The notes under the pieces are model-generated. The model made no database searches, was not told the DNA's origin, and worked only from the letters and a program-made list of their open reading frames with translations. The translations under genes and the position numbers were made by a program. From Phyllobacteriaceae bacterium (GTDB lineage Bacteria > Pseudomonadota > Alphaproteobacteria > Rhizobiales > Rhizobiaceae), in NCBI GenBank assembly GCA_024742765.1, contig JANSXT010000013.1:1-64000 (forward strand): a stretch of 64,000 bases of DNA, read 5' to 3'. Below, one piece after another: positions 37,857-48,184 of this stretch (within the stretch, counting starts at the first letter, position 1; every line of letters begins with the position of its first letter).

Positions 37857-38393
37857 ATGTCCACTCAGACCAAGGCGCTGATCGCGCTCGCCATCGTCTG
37901 GTTCGCCGCCATGGCGGGCATGCATGTCTTTTGGTTCGAAGCCATCACTGGTGGGCTGCGCGCACCCGATTCGCGCCCTTGGGGCTATTCCGCCGCCGAT
38001 TTCGAGGCCTGGCGGGGTGCGCTTGGCATTGACGGCCGCGCCGCCTTCCTGCGCTGGCATTCGGGTTTTGCCGATTTCGTCTTTCCCTGGCTTCTAATGG
38101 CAGCACTCTTCTTTGCGATGCGCGACACGCTCGGCCGACTGCCGCGCTTTGCCGATCTGCCGCGCTGGACGCAGGTCGCCGTGCCGCTGGCGCTAGTTGC
38201 GCCCTATGGCCTGTTCGATGTGCTCGAGAACGGCCTTGTCGCCGACATGTTGACCGGTGCGGTGCCGGTCAATGACGCCTCGGTCGGGCTGGCCAGCGCC
38301 TATACGCTGCTCAAATGGGCGTTTATCGCGCTGGCGCTTGGCGCGCTGTTCGTGTTTCGCCTGGCCGCCGCGCGGCATATGCGTCGCCGCTGA
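37857..38393 (+). CDS. Four-helix membrane protein of unknown function
   Basis: 178 residues, 8 bases after guaB and on the same strand, so probably co-transcribed. Membrane segments near residues 7-25, 73-90, 107-127 and 148-170. A soluble loop (about 28-65) contains GYSAADFEAWRGALG. No family recognised. The position is often occupied by a small membrane protein in guaB-rsmB loci of related bacteria, but identity with those is not shown. Confidence 0.7.
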   Translation: MSTQTKALIALAIVWFAAMAGMHVFWFEAITGGLRAPDSRPWGYSAADFEAWRGALGIDGRAAFLRWHSGFADFVFPWLLMAALFFAMRDTLGRLPRFADLPRWTQVAVPLALVAPYGLFDVLENGLVADMLTGAVPVNDASVGLASAYTLLKWAFIALALGALFVFRLAAARHMRRR

Positions 38394-38502
38394 CCAAAAC
38401 ACTCAACATCTGAACGGTTTGGCGGGAGGCGCGTAAAGCCGCGCGACAATTCACGGAACAGCGCCAGCATGCCGCCATCGTTGCCGCCCCGGCAAGCGTC
38501 GG

Positions 38503-39354
38503 TCACGGCGCATCGGTCGTGCGCGGTGAATTCTCGTGCGGCTGGCATGGCGCCGTCGTGTCCAGGATCGAGTGATAATCCCCTGTTTCGACCGCCGCCA
38601 TCACCTCGGCCCGGCGCTCGGCAGAAACCGTGTCGAGACGCAACAGCGCGCGCCCTTCCGGGTCGGCGAATTGCGTGGGATGGACGCCAAACTCAGGTGC
38701 CGCCAGCAAGACGACACGTTCCACCAGATAAAGAGCCACGTCCGGGTTCATATGGATCGTGGCGTAGCGCCCGTTTTCGTTCGCCGTTGCCGTTCTCGAC
38801 GTGAAGATGATCTCGGCCGACGGCATGCCATGGTCGAAGGCAAACGGCACCAGACCGGCAATAGCTGCCTTGAGCGCCGCATCGACGGTATCGTCCGACC
38901 AGCGGCCGCACCAGACCGGCGCGCCGCTGTCATCGTCTGAATGGAACCGCGCGCGTTCGGCACGCTCCAGCTTTCGCTGTTGCGGCACGATGAAATGACA
39001 GCCCAGCTCTTCGCGCAGCGTGGTCAGCGCAAAGCGTTCCAGCCATGCCGTCCGCCAGTCCGCATCGTCCCGGAACGGGGCATAGGCCCGATAGCGGCGC
39101 ACATAGCCGTCAATATGGGCATCGACCTTGCCCGCACAGGCACGCTCGGCTCCGTCATAATGGGCTTCGCGAAGCGCGTCGAACGTCTCCGGGTCGATGC
39201 CGAACAGGGTTCGGAGCGGATAGGGCAGGAAGTGCTCCGGCGGCTGAATTTCCGCCGTCTCGTTGGCCGATGCGGAGAGGCTAGCTCATGGCGCCGCAAG
39301 TGCGATCAAGCAGATCGGAAATATTATCCGTCGATGTGTATTGACGAAGAACAT
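38503..39354 (-). pseudogene. Secreted WCGRW-family protein gene with in-frame TGA in the signal peptide
   Basis: An ATG at 39354 opens a typical signal peptide (MFFVNTHRRIIFPICLIALA), but codon 23 is TGA (39286-39288). Beyond it the same frame runs open without a break to 38503 and continues the family: ASLSASANETAE, then REAHYDGAERACAGK and the shared motif WCGRWSDD. The first usable downstream start is a GTG at 39102 that would remove the export signal and about 80 residues of conserved sequence. It is a paralogue of the intact gene at 39486-40337 (shared GCHF, WCGRW, MNPDV, SIL(D/E)TT.PC). Either a recent nonsense mutation or a base error. Function unknown. Confidence 0.65.
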
Positions 39355-39485
39355 TATGATGAACCCGGTAGACAGGGGTTATGCGATGCAATCTATCACA
39401 AGCGTGGCGGGAAACAATGAATGCAGCGGACATTGTATTTCAAGCGCTTGAGCCGCGCACGGCTCCGAAAGGATGGCGTTCCGGT

Positions 39486-40337
39486 TCAATAGCGCCGCTT
39501 CGGCAGGCCGGCCTCCTGCATCACCACATCGCGCGGCCGGCAGGGGCCTGTGGTCTCAAGGATCGACCGCCAGTCCCCGTTCCATGCCGCATCTTCCACT
39601 TCGGCGCGGCGCGCATCCGGCACCATGTGCAGCAAGCCATAGCGGCTATGCTCCTCGTTCAACTTGAAAGCGAAGATGAAGTTCCGCCGGTCGGCCATTA
39701 CTTTCGACCGCTCCATCAGCAGCAGCAGCACGTCCGGGTTCATCGCGACCAGATGCCCGTAGGACCGGAAGTGCGATTGGGACATCACATGGAGTTCGCT
39801 CGCCGCCGCCGGAATGGCGTCTTCGAAGGCCAGTTCGATGAGCGCGGCCACCGCATGATCCTCTTCGATCGTCGGTTGCCCGTCCCGCCAGCGGCCGCAC
39901 CAGCGGGGTATGCGGTCGGCCGGTTCGACATCGGTGCGATACGTGCCTTCCCGGAGTAGAAATGCCACGATGGGATTGACGAAATGGCAGCCGATCTCGC
40001 CGCGATAGACGGTCTTTCCGAAATGATCGGCCCAATAGTTCCGCCAGTCGGGATCATCCGCCCACTGCGCGAACTGCGGCCAGCGTTCCACGTAGACATC
40101 GAGCAGAATGTCGATCCGTTCCGCGCAGCCCGCGTGGTCGATGCCCATCCCATAATTGTCTGCGTGGAGCAGTCTGATGCTGACCGAATGGCTCAGTTCG
40201 CGGACTTCGGGTGCCGGAAACTTGGAAAAATCGGGGACCTCAAGGAGCCGCGTTTCGGCCACCGCCGCGTGCGTCCACGCGAAGATCATGAAAAACAGGC
40301 CGAGAGCGTACAATTTATCCAACGCGGTTTCCTGCAT
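39486..40337 (-). CDS. Secreted WCGRW-family protein of unknown function
   Basis: 283 residues. Signal peptide is about residues 1-28 (hydrophobic stretch LYALGLFFMIFAWTHAAVA). The mature protein has seven cysteine-and-tryptophan-rich landmarks shared with the damaged paralogue next door: DPDWRNYW, GEIGCHFVNP, PRWCGRWRDG, AMNPDVLLLLMER and SILETTGPCRP. Few conserved cysteines (GCAER, GCHF, WCGRW, GPC) could form disulfides in the periplasm. No known family is recognised. Composition is less GC-biased than the flanking guaB and rsmB, in keeping with acquired DNA. Divergent from the coiled-coil ORF by 38 bases. Confidence 0.6.
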   Translation of the reverse strand: MQETALDKLYALGLFFMIFAWTHAAVAETRLLEVPDFSKFPAPEVRELSHSVSIRLLHADNYGMGIDHAGCAERIDILLDVYVERWPQFAQWADDPDWRNYWADHFGKTVYRGEIGCHFVNPIVAFLLREGTYRTDVEPADRIPRWCGRWRDGQPTIEEDHAVAALIELAFEDAIPAAASELHVMSQSHFRSYGHLVAMNPDVLLLLMERSKVMADRRNFIFAFKLNEEHSRYGLLHMVPDARRAEVEDAAWNGDWRSILETTGPCRPRDVVMQEAGLPKRRY

Positions 40338-40375
40338 GCCAATATTGCGGAAGACACAAGAAGATAAATGGAAGT

Positions 40376-40794
40376 ATGGAAATGCCTGCTCTCGATATCA
40401 AGTCCCGCCGTTGCGCTGAATTGAACGCTGACCTGAGGCAATTTAACAACGATCTTCATCGGACCGAGTTGAATGCCAGCGACAAACGCAACCAGATCAC
40501 GCGCAAGCGCGGCGAGATCTTACAGCAAGAAAACGAAGTTGCTCGGTGGGAAGCCTTGACCCTGGCTCCGGGCTCTGGCGGGCTCCTGCCCCTGCCGGGT
40601 CGTATCGCGGTCGGAATTGTCGGCGCCGCCAATCACGTCCAATTGGAAGCAGCGAAGCGGCGCCTGGCACAACTGCGCGACCGCGACCTGCGCGACTTCG
40701 CGACGAACTGCGTGAAATCAACCATCACATTGGCACAATCGAGCGCAACATCGCCATCGTCAGGGAAGATCGCCGGAGTCTCGGCTGTGCCTGA
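40376..40794 (+). pseudogene. Coiled-coil protein gene with a frameshift
   Basis: From the ATG the frame encodes a heptad-rich helix (AELNADLRQFNNDLHRTELN), a hydrophobic glycine-rich stretch (LAPGSGGLLPLPGRIAVGIV) and a second coiled coil (LEAAKRRLAQLRDRDLRDF). Around 40690 the coiled-coil character leaves this frame and continues in the -1 frame as RDELREINHHIGTIERNIAI, then VREDRRSLGCA and a TGA at 40792-40794. The original frame otherwise runs into rsmB with no sensible protein. Frameshift mutation, sequencing error or programmed shift cannot be told apart here. Layout (coil, membrane hairpin, coil) suggests a small membrane-associated protein. Confidence 0.5.
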
Positions 40795-40865
40795 GGGACG
40801 TGCTTTCCAATCGGCCCGCCATCCGCTAAGTCGCGCCGCACGCACTGACACCGGAGACAGATTTC

Positions 40866-42158
40866 ATGCGCCTTGGCGGACGGCTGGCTGCCGCGATCGA
40901 CGTGCTCGCCGACATCGACACCCATTCACGGCCCGCTTCGGTCGCGCTGGCCGACTGGGGGAGGGCGCACCGCTTTGCCGGTTCGGGCGACCGGGCGGCG
41001 ATCGGCAATCTGGTCTATGACGCGCTGCGCCGGCGCGCCTCGCTCGCCTTCCTGATGAATGATGACAGCCCCACGTCGCTCGCCTTCGGCGCGCTTGCCG
41101 TCTCATGGGCAATGGCACCGGGGAAGATCGCCGAAGCGCTTGAGGGCGACAAGTTTGCGCCCAACATCCCGCTTGAGCGTCTTGAAGCCCTCCCGGAGCG
41201 CGATCTGGCGCTCGCCGATCCCTGGGTCGAGGCCGATGTCGCGCCGTGGTGCGGCGACCTGATGGCCGAAAGCTTCGGCGAGGAATGGGTTGAGGAAGCC
41301 AAGGCATTCGCGGCGCGACCGCCGCTCGATCTGCGCGTCAACACGCTGAAGGCCGATCGCGACAAGGTGCTCAAGGCGCTGGCCAAGACCGGCGCCAAAC
41401 CGGCCGCCATCGCCCGTCACGGCATCCGCATCAAGGCGCCGCGCCGGGAAGGGCGCCTGCCCAATGTGCAGGCCGAACCGGCGTTCCAGAAGGGCTGGTT
41501 CGAGGTGCAGGACGAGGGTTCTCAGATCGTTGCCGATCTGGTTTTCGCGCGGGCCGGCGAGCAGGTGTTCGACTTCTGCGCGGGCGCAGGCGGCAAGACG
41601 CTGGCGCTCTGTGCCGCCATGGAGAACAAGGGCCAGGTGCATGCCTGGGACGCGGATAAGCAGCGCCTTGCGCCGATTTTCGAACGGCTCAAGCGGGCCG
41701 GCACGCACAATGTGCAGGTCCATGCCGCCGATGCCGAGCTCACGCCGCTCGAAGGCCGGTTCGACCGGGTGATCGTCGATGCGCCTTGCACCGGATCGGG
41801 CACATGGCGCCGCCATCCGGACGCCAAATGGCGCCTGACGCCGCAGCAGCTTGAAAAGCGCGTCGCCGAACAGCGCGCGATCCTCGATGATGCCATGCGT
41901 TTCGTCCGGCCGGGCGGCTATCTGTGCTACATCACCTGCTCGGTCTTCGCCGAGGAGAACGAGGCACAGATCTATGCTTTTGGCGACCGGCACCCCGGCT
42001 GGTCGCTCCTGTCGGCCGGTGAGGTCTGGCAGGACCTGTTCGGCTTCGACAAGCCGCAGCCCTGGTCGGCCGATCTGAACTGCATCACGCTGACCCCGCG
42101 CGCCACCGGGACTGACGGCTTTTTCTTCGCAGTCATGCAGCGTGAGGCGCACGGGTGA
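40866..42158 (+). CDS. rsmB: RsmB/NOP-family 16S rRNA cytosine-C5 methyltransferase
   Basis: 430 residues. N-terminal NusB-like RNA-binding region followed by a SAM-dependent methyltransferase: FDFCAGAGGKTLALCAAMEN (SAM motif I), DRVIVDAPCTGSGTWRRHPD (motif IV with the release Cys) and CYITCSVFAEENE (motif VI with the nucleophile Cys). Members methylate C967 of 16S rRNA or related sites. The N-terminal domain is shorter than in E. coli RsmB, as in other alphaproteobacterial members. It belongs to the guaB-rsmB-guaA neighbourhood. Confidence 0.9.
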   Translation: MRLGGRLAAAIDVLADIDTHSRPASVALADWGRAHRFAGSGDRAAIGNLVYDALRRRASLAFLMNDDSPTSLAFGALAVSWAMAPGKIAEALEGDKFAPNIPLERLEALPERDLALADPWVEADVAPWCGDLMAESFGEEWVEEAKAFAARPPLDLRVNTLKADRDKVLKALAKTGAKPAAIARHGIRIKAPRREGRLPNVQAEPAFQKGWFEVQDEGSQIVADLVFARAGEQVFDFCAGAGGKTLALCAAMENKGQVHAWDADKQRLAPIFERLKRAGTHNVQVHAADAELTPLEGRFDRVIVDAPCTGSGTWRRHPDAKWRLTPQQLEKRVAEQRAILDDAMRFVRPGGYLCYITCSVFAEENEAQIYAFGDRHPGWSLLSAGEVWQDLFGFDKPQPWSADLNCITLTPRATGTDGFFFAVMQREAHG

Positions 42159-42246
42159 TTGATGGTTGTCGGCCCTGCGCCGATGGCGTATGGCCGGGCC
42201 GCACTCAGGCCGCATGTGCATCCCACCCCGATACAGGAGCCGCACC

Positions 42247-42771
42247 TTGACCAAGACCGACTCGCTCGACGAATTGACCGGCGGCGACCATCGCAGCCCC
42301 GGCGGCGCGTCCGGTCCCGGCGGGCGCTGGCTGTCGCTCGCCCTGTTCGTGCTCCTGACGCTTGGCGGCGGCACGCTGATCGGAACCGTCACCGCGCCCG
42401 GTGCCTGGTATGAGGCGCTGCAAAAGCCGGTCTTCAACCCGCCAAACTGGGTGTTCGGGCCGGTCTGGGCTGTGCTCTATGTGATGGTCGCCATCGCCGG
42501 CTGGCGCACATGGCTGCGCGGCTATCGCGGCCTACCCATGCAATTGTGGTTCCTGCAGCTTGCCGCCAATTTCCTGTGGTCGCCCGCCTTTTTCGGCATG
42601 CAGCTTCCGGGCCTTGCGCTTTTGATCATCATCGTCATGGGCGCGCTGACCTTCCTGTTCATCCAGTTGACCTGGAAGCCGGATCGCGTTTCGGCGCTCC
42701 TGATGCTGCCTTACATGGCTTGGGTGACGTTTGCCGGGCTGATCAATCTGACCATCTGGTGGATGAACTAG
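42247..42771 (+). CDS. tspO: TspO/MBR-family membrane protein
   Basis: 174 residues from a TTG at 42247 that has CAGGAG about 9 bases upstream; no ATG fits. Five membrane helices after a polar N-terminus of about 25 residues. Family marks: YEALQKPVFNPPNWVFGPVW and the tryptophan-rich WFLQLAANFLWSPAFFGMQL. TspO binds porphyrins and affects tetrapyrrole and photosynthesis-gene regulation in alphaproteobacteria (known for the family). Confidence 0.92.
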   Translation: MTKTDSLDELTGGDHRSPGGASGPGGRWLSLALFVLLTLGGGTLIGTVTAPGAWYEALQKPVFNPPNWVFGPVWAVLYVMVAIAGWRTWLRGYRGLPMQLWFLQLAANFLWSPAFFGMQLPGLALLIIIVMGALTFLFIQLTWKPDRVSALLMLPYMAWVTFAGLINLTIWWMN

Positions 42772-42852
42772 CAGGTCGGGTCGCCGGGCGATTGCCTCCG
42801 GCGCGCCGCTGGCGTAAGCGCTGATCATGGTCCACCATGAGAGGGCGATCCC

Positions 42853-43298
42853 ATGACCGCCAGCCTCGAACGCACCGGCCACTGTCTTTGCGGCGCGGTG
42901 CGCTTTACCGCAACGCTCAACAAGCCGGAGGTTGGCGCGTGCCATTGCGCGATGTGCCGGCGCTGGGCATCCGCCCCGTTCATGGCGATCGATTGCGCCG
43001 ATCTCAGCTTCGAGGATGAGGATCATGTCAGGCGCTTCCGCTCGTCGGACTGGGCCGAGCGCGGTTTTTGCGATCGCTGCGGCAGCGCGCTGTTCTATCA
43101 CATCATCGGCGGCGACAATTACCAGATGGCCGCCGGACTGCTTGACGACCAGACGGGCCTGGCTTTCACGCATCAGGTCTTCATCGACAAGAAGCCCGAC
43201 CACTACGCCTTCGCGCAGGAGACCAGCAACCTGACCGAAGCGCAGATCTACGACATGTATGCCCCACCCGGCACCGAGCCGATTCCCGACGAGACAAA

Positions 43299-43302
<4 letters not shown>
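42853..43302 (+). CDS. GFA (glutathione-dependent formaldehyde-activating-like) zinc protein
   Basis: 149 residues. CENP-V/GFA fold with the expected zinc cysteines in [21 protein letters not shown] and [10 protein letters not shown]. The family is named after a Paracoccus protein linked to glutathione and formaldehyde, but most members have no assigned reaction. Its stop overlaps the guaA start by 4 bases, so the two are translationally coupled. Confidence 0.9.
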
Positions 43303-44861
<1,559 letters not shown>

Positions 44862-45267
44862 TCTTGGTATGGATACCGCTTCCGCGCTGTTGAGCCAAAG
44901 CCTTACAAGTAATTGACATCATCGGCTTTTCGATGTCGCGCCAGTGAACGCTGACCATGGCCACTGCGCTGAAGTCGTGATGGCTGACGGTCCTTGGAAG
45001 CTGTGATCCGGCGGGTTCCGCTCGATCCCGTCGCGATCAGCGACAGCGCTGACGATGATGCCTCCAAAGCGCGGATAGGACAACGCGGGTCGAACAGCCA
45101 TGGCGACCCTCGCAAGCCCTTGGATTGCCTGGCCTTACAAGCGATCGGATGACCGAGCGAGCGTCCTGAAACTCACCTTCGCTACAGCCGCGAAAGCGGA
45201 CCTAGAACGGCAAGTTTAGCCGTTCCCTTCATAGTCTTAAATTCTCTGGCAGGTGGAAACTTCGAGA
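44862..45267. other. Gene-poor stretch after guaA
   Basis: About 400 bases without a convincing gene. Short open frames of about 60-70 codons occur on the minus strand (around 44903-45115) in two overlapping frames. Neither has a ribosome site or a recognisable domain, and both have frameshift-like character, so they may be decayed remnants. Composition is less GC-rich than the flanking genes. No integrase is recognisable. Confidence 0.5.
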
Positions 45268-45314
45268 TGGCGCACCCGGGAAGATTTGAACCCGTGATCT
45301 TTGCCTTCGGAGAG
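45268..45314 (-). pseudogene. Degenerate 3' half of tRNA-Arg(CCG), possible attachment-site remnant
   Basis: On the minus strand the sequence reads from an anticodon-loop-like CTCCGAA through AAGGCAAAGATCACGGG, T-loop GGTTCAAATC and acceptor CGGGTGC, then G and CCA. This is the 3' half of an arginine tRNA with anticodon CCG, but the 3' T-stem strand is mutated (TTCCC where CCGTG-like pairing is expected) and no 5' half adjoins it. The downstream (3') side faces guaA, so an element integrated in the tRNA would lie to the right. Confidence 0.65.
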
Positions 45315-45430
45315 TGACCCAGCGATGTTTCCAGGCATCTCCGAAGACGATTGCGCCTTCGAGCTCTTCTCAGGACTGCATCGGACAGCTCACGAATTCC
45401 ACTTTGGATCATTAGGCACTTCAGTGTTCA

Positions 45431-46825
45431 TCATCGCAATCCGATCTGGGACAGCAAACGGCGAACCGACCTGGTTGCTACTCGATGGATGCTCTCGGGA
45501 TCAACGCCCGTGAATTCTCCGTCTTCGACGATCATGCGCCCATTGACCAAGACATGATCCACCGGAGCCGCGCCACCCAGAACCACGGTTTCAAGGAAAC
45601 GGTCCGCCCCCAGTTCCGTTGTCTGATCGGGGGCTCTGAGGACAATGTCCGCGCGCTTGCCAGGTTCGATCGATCCCAATTCCTTGGCGGCGCCGATGTT
45701 CCTGGCGCCATTGATCGTCAACATGCGAAACAACTGTTCCGCGGACACGGGATCGCCCGACGCCAGACCGCAGACCCAGCCGAGTTTTGCAAGATCACCA
45801 AAATTGAATGCGCGCGGGATATCGGTGGCGAGCGCGACACTGGTCCCCGCTCGATCGGCCGACGCCATGCGGCCCCGGGCGGCGTCTTTGCCGATCATGG
45901 ATAGTTGTCCATAGGGACACCAGTTCAGCCCGACACCGGTGTCGGACAGGATCTGCAGGTCCGCTGGCGTGCAGGCATTCAAATGGGTGAGCGTGACACG
46001 GCCTGAGAGCAGGTTCCGCTCGGCCAGTGCCGCGAGCGCCGGTTTACCCGCCTCCCGCTCCAGAAAAGCCAGCGTGCGCGGCGCATAGCCAAGGTGCTTT
46101 TGAAAGGCCACATCATTGTCTTCCGCAAGTTGCAACGCCGCGGCATGCAGCTCGAAACTGTCCGTGCCTTCGCCATAGATGCCGATAAAACCGCGGACGG
46201 TCGCATCGGGGTCGGTGTTTCTGTGGAGTTCGCCGCTGAGGCGTTTCAGAGCGCCGTCGAGGTCCGCGCTCCAGACATCCAGAAACGAGCCGCCGAAGAA
46301 GTCGGGAAAATTCTCGGCTAGGAAAGCCGCGCGATCGCCGACATAGGGGTCTGTCAACCAGGCGCGTAGGCCCAACTGCTGGACGGCGTCTGCCACCGCG
46401 TCGGTGCTCAGCACCGTGCCGGGATCGACAAAGCCGGTAAAGCCGGCACGCACCATCTCCATGCCCGTAAGCAACGCGCTGGCGTGCTCGTCCTCCGGCG
46501 TGAGATGCTGCTTCCAGTGCCCCATGGCCGTGGGGCGACCCGCCGCCGTCGCGCGGTCCATCGCCGGCAGAACGGACCGCGCCGTGTACTGCGAAACGTG
46601 AATATGGGAATCGATGAAGCCCGGATGGAGACACCCTCCTCGCGCATCAATGGTCCGGCGGGCTTTGACATTTGCCGAAACGGATGCACTGGTGCCTACG
46701 GCGACCAGCCGTCCGTCGGCGATCGCCACCGCTCCATCGGCAATGACGCGATTTTCGGCATCGGCCGTAAAGATCGTCGCGTTGACGACCAAGACGTCGC
46801 AAGGCCTGTGCCGAGAGCCGGGCAT
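45431..46825 (-). CDS. Metal-dependent amidohydrolase (cyclic amidohydrolase/deaminase type)
   Basis: 464 residues. Amidohydrolase superfamily barrel: N-terminal small beta domain (DVLVVNATIFTADAENRVIA), metal-binding HxH in PGFIDSHIHVSQYT, further His in TLTHLNACTPADL and Asp in ALATDIPRAFNF, and the closing GSIEPGKRADIVLRAPD. The subtype resembles TRZ/ATZ-like deaminases and hydrolases of N-heterocycles or amides. Last gene of the leftward operon; its ATG directly follows the aminotransferase TGA. Probably removes an amino or amide group from the imported substrate. Confidence 0.87.
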   Translation of the reverse strand: MPGSRHRPCDVLVVNATIFTADAENRVIADGAVAIADGRLVAVGTSASVSANVKARRTIDARGGCLHPGFIDSHIHVSQYTARSVLPAMDRATAAGRPTAMGHWKQHLTPEDEHASALLTGMEMVRAGFTGFVDPGTVLSTDAVADAVQQLGLRAWLTDPYVGDRAAFLAENFPDFFGGSFLDVWSADLDGALKRLSGELHRNTDPDATVRGFIGIYGEGTDSFELHAAALQLAEDNDVAFQKHLGYAPRTLAFLEREAGKPALAALAERNLLSGRVTLTHLNACTPADLQILSDTGVGLNWCPYGQLSMIGKDAARGRMASADRAGTSVALATDIPRAFNFGDLAKLGWVCGLASGDPVSAEQLFRMLTINGARNIGAAKELGSIEPGKRADIVLRAPDQTTELGADRFLETVVLGGAAPVDHVLVNGRMIVEDGEFTGVDPESIHRVATRSVRRLLSQIGLR

Positions 46826-48184
46826 TCAAGCCGCTTCCTCATTGAGACATCGGACAAGAGTCGCGCTTTTTTCGAGGAAGCTGGCGAAAGCCTCGCCGAT
46901 CCTGTCGACATCGGCCTCTGTCATCGGCGTGGACAGACACGCCGCTGCGCCCTTGGGCAGCAGGATGCCTGCCTCGAGGAAATGATCGGTCAGCTGCGAC
47001 ATGGCTTTCTGGGCGGAAGCCGAATTCACCGTTTGCCGGAACTCGCGCGGTGGCACACGATTTGGGTGGATGCGGAAAAGAGAGCCGACGCCGGTCACAC
47101 AGAACGGCGCACTTCTTTCATTGGCAACGGACGCAAGCGCCCGCCTGACGCGGTCACCCAGCCGTTCCAGATGTTCGAACGTGTCCGGCGTCAGCGCTTG
47201 CAGCGCCGCGGCGCCGGCGACCATGGACAGGGGATTGGCCGAGAAGGTTCCGCCCTGGGGCAGTCTCGCCCGACCGCCGCTGCCATCGAAGACGCCCATA
47301 ACCTCCGCGCACCCCCCGACCGCGCCGATCGGCAGACCGCCGCCAATGATCTTTCCGAGCGCGAACAGATCCGGTTCCAGACCGTGCCGGTGCGACGCAC
47401 CCTCATAGGACTGGCGAAAGTTCAGGACCTCGTCGGCGATGATAAGGATGCCATGCTCGCGGCACACATTGGACACCGCGTCCAGTAATGCCGGCTCCGG
47501 CGGGATCAGGCCCGCGCGACTTGGCATCGGGTCGATCAACAGGCAGGCCAGCTCGTCGGCGTTTTCCGAAAGCAGATGCGTTGCGCCTGCGACATCGTTG
47601 AAGCGAAGGACAACAGTCTCGTCTAAAACGGACGCGGGCATTCCGTCATAATAGGGAACGGATGCGGGCTTGTTGGGCATCCCCCAGATACCGGGATGGG
47701 TGAATTGGCTGACTTCCGCCCAGTCATAGGCGCCGTGATAGGCTCCCTCGATCTTTGCGATCTTCGGCCGACCGGTGAACGCCCGGGCGGCCTTGATCGC
47801 AAACATGACCGCTTCGGTCCCGGTGTTCACGAAACGAACCCGGTCAAGCCCTGGGACCCGGTCGCAAATCAGGTCGGCGAGCGCGATTTCTGCCTCAGTC
47901 GGGTTTGCAAAACAGGTGCCGGCCTGCAGTTGTGCCTGAATTGCTTCGGTGACGGGTCCGAAGCCATGGCCGTGAATGAGCGTGGTGAAATTGTTGTTGA
48001 GATCGAGAAAGCGGCGGCCGTCAACATCCGTGACATAGGCGCCATCACCGCTGGCGAGATAGCGGGGATAGGGGCTTCGCTCGATCGTTGCCCTGGTTGT
48101 GCCATCGGGAAAGACGGACTTGGCCCGCTCGAAGGCGGAGATGGAGTTTTTGTCCTTGTCGGCGCCGGTGTCAGCAACTGGCAT
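46826..48184 (-). CDS. Class III PLP aminotransferase (glutamate-1-semialdehyde-aminomutase-like)
   Basis: 452 residues. Class III fold: PDGTTRATIERSPYPRYLAS near the N-terminus, FVNTGTEAVMFAIKAARAFT (cofactor phosphate), YHGAYDW, IIADEVLNFRQSYEGASHR and the Schiff-base lysine in ALGKIIGGGLPIGAVGG. It looks like HemL but sits in a catabolic operon, so a transaminase or aminomutase acting on an imported amino compound is more likely. It overlaps the M81 peptidase stop by 14 bases. Confidence 0.88.
   Translation of the reverse strand: MPVADTGADKDKNSISAFERAKSVFPDGTTRATIERSPYPRYLASGDGAYVTDVDGRRFLDLNNNFTTLIHGHGFGPVTEAIQAQLQAGTCFANPTEAEIALADLICDRVPGLDRVRFVNTGTEAVMFAIKAARAFTGRPKIAKIEGAYHGAYDWAEVSQFTHPGIWGMPNKPASVPYYDGMPASVLDETVVLRFNDVAGATHLLSENADELACLLIDPMPSRAGLIPPEPALLDAVSNVCREHGILIIADEVLNFRQSYEGASHRHGLEPDLFALGKIIGGGLPIGAVGGCAEVMGVFDGSGGRARLPQGGTFSANPLSMVAGAAALQALTPDTFEHLERLGDRVRRALASVANERSAPFCVTGVGSLFRIHPNRVPPREFRQTVNSASAQKAMSQLTDHFLEAGILLPKGAAACLSTPMTEADVDRIGEAFASFLEKSATLVRCLNEEAA

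Noticed and set aside
39286-39288. The TGA as a selenocysteine codon
   Set aside because: It lies in the signal peptide, no SECIS-like hairpin is evident just after it, and the paralogue has no cysteine there.
44903-45115. Two overlapping short minus-strand frames after guaA
   Set aside because: No ribosome site, no domain and competing frames; at most decayed remnants.
45268-45314. An intact tRNA-Arg gene
   Set aside because: The 5' acceptor and D-arm are missing, and the T-stem does not pair, so it is scored as a fragment.
46826-48184. hemL (glutamate-1-semialdehyde aminomutase of haem synthesis)
   Set aside because: The fold matches, but the gene is embedded in a catabolic operon with importer and amidohydrolase, so the housekeeping name was not given.
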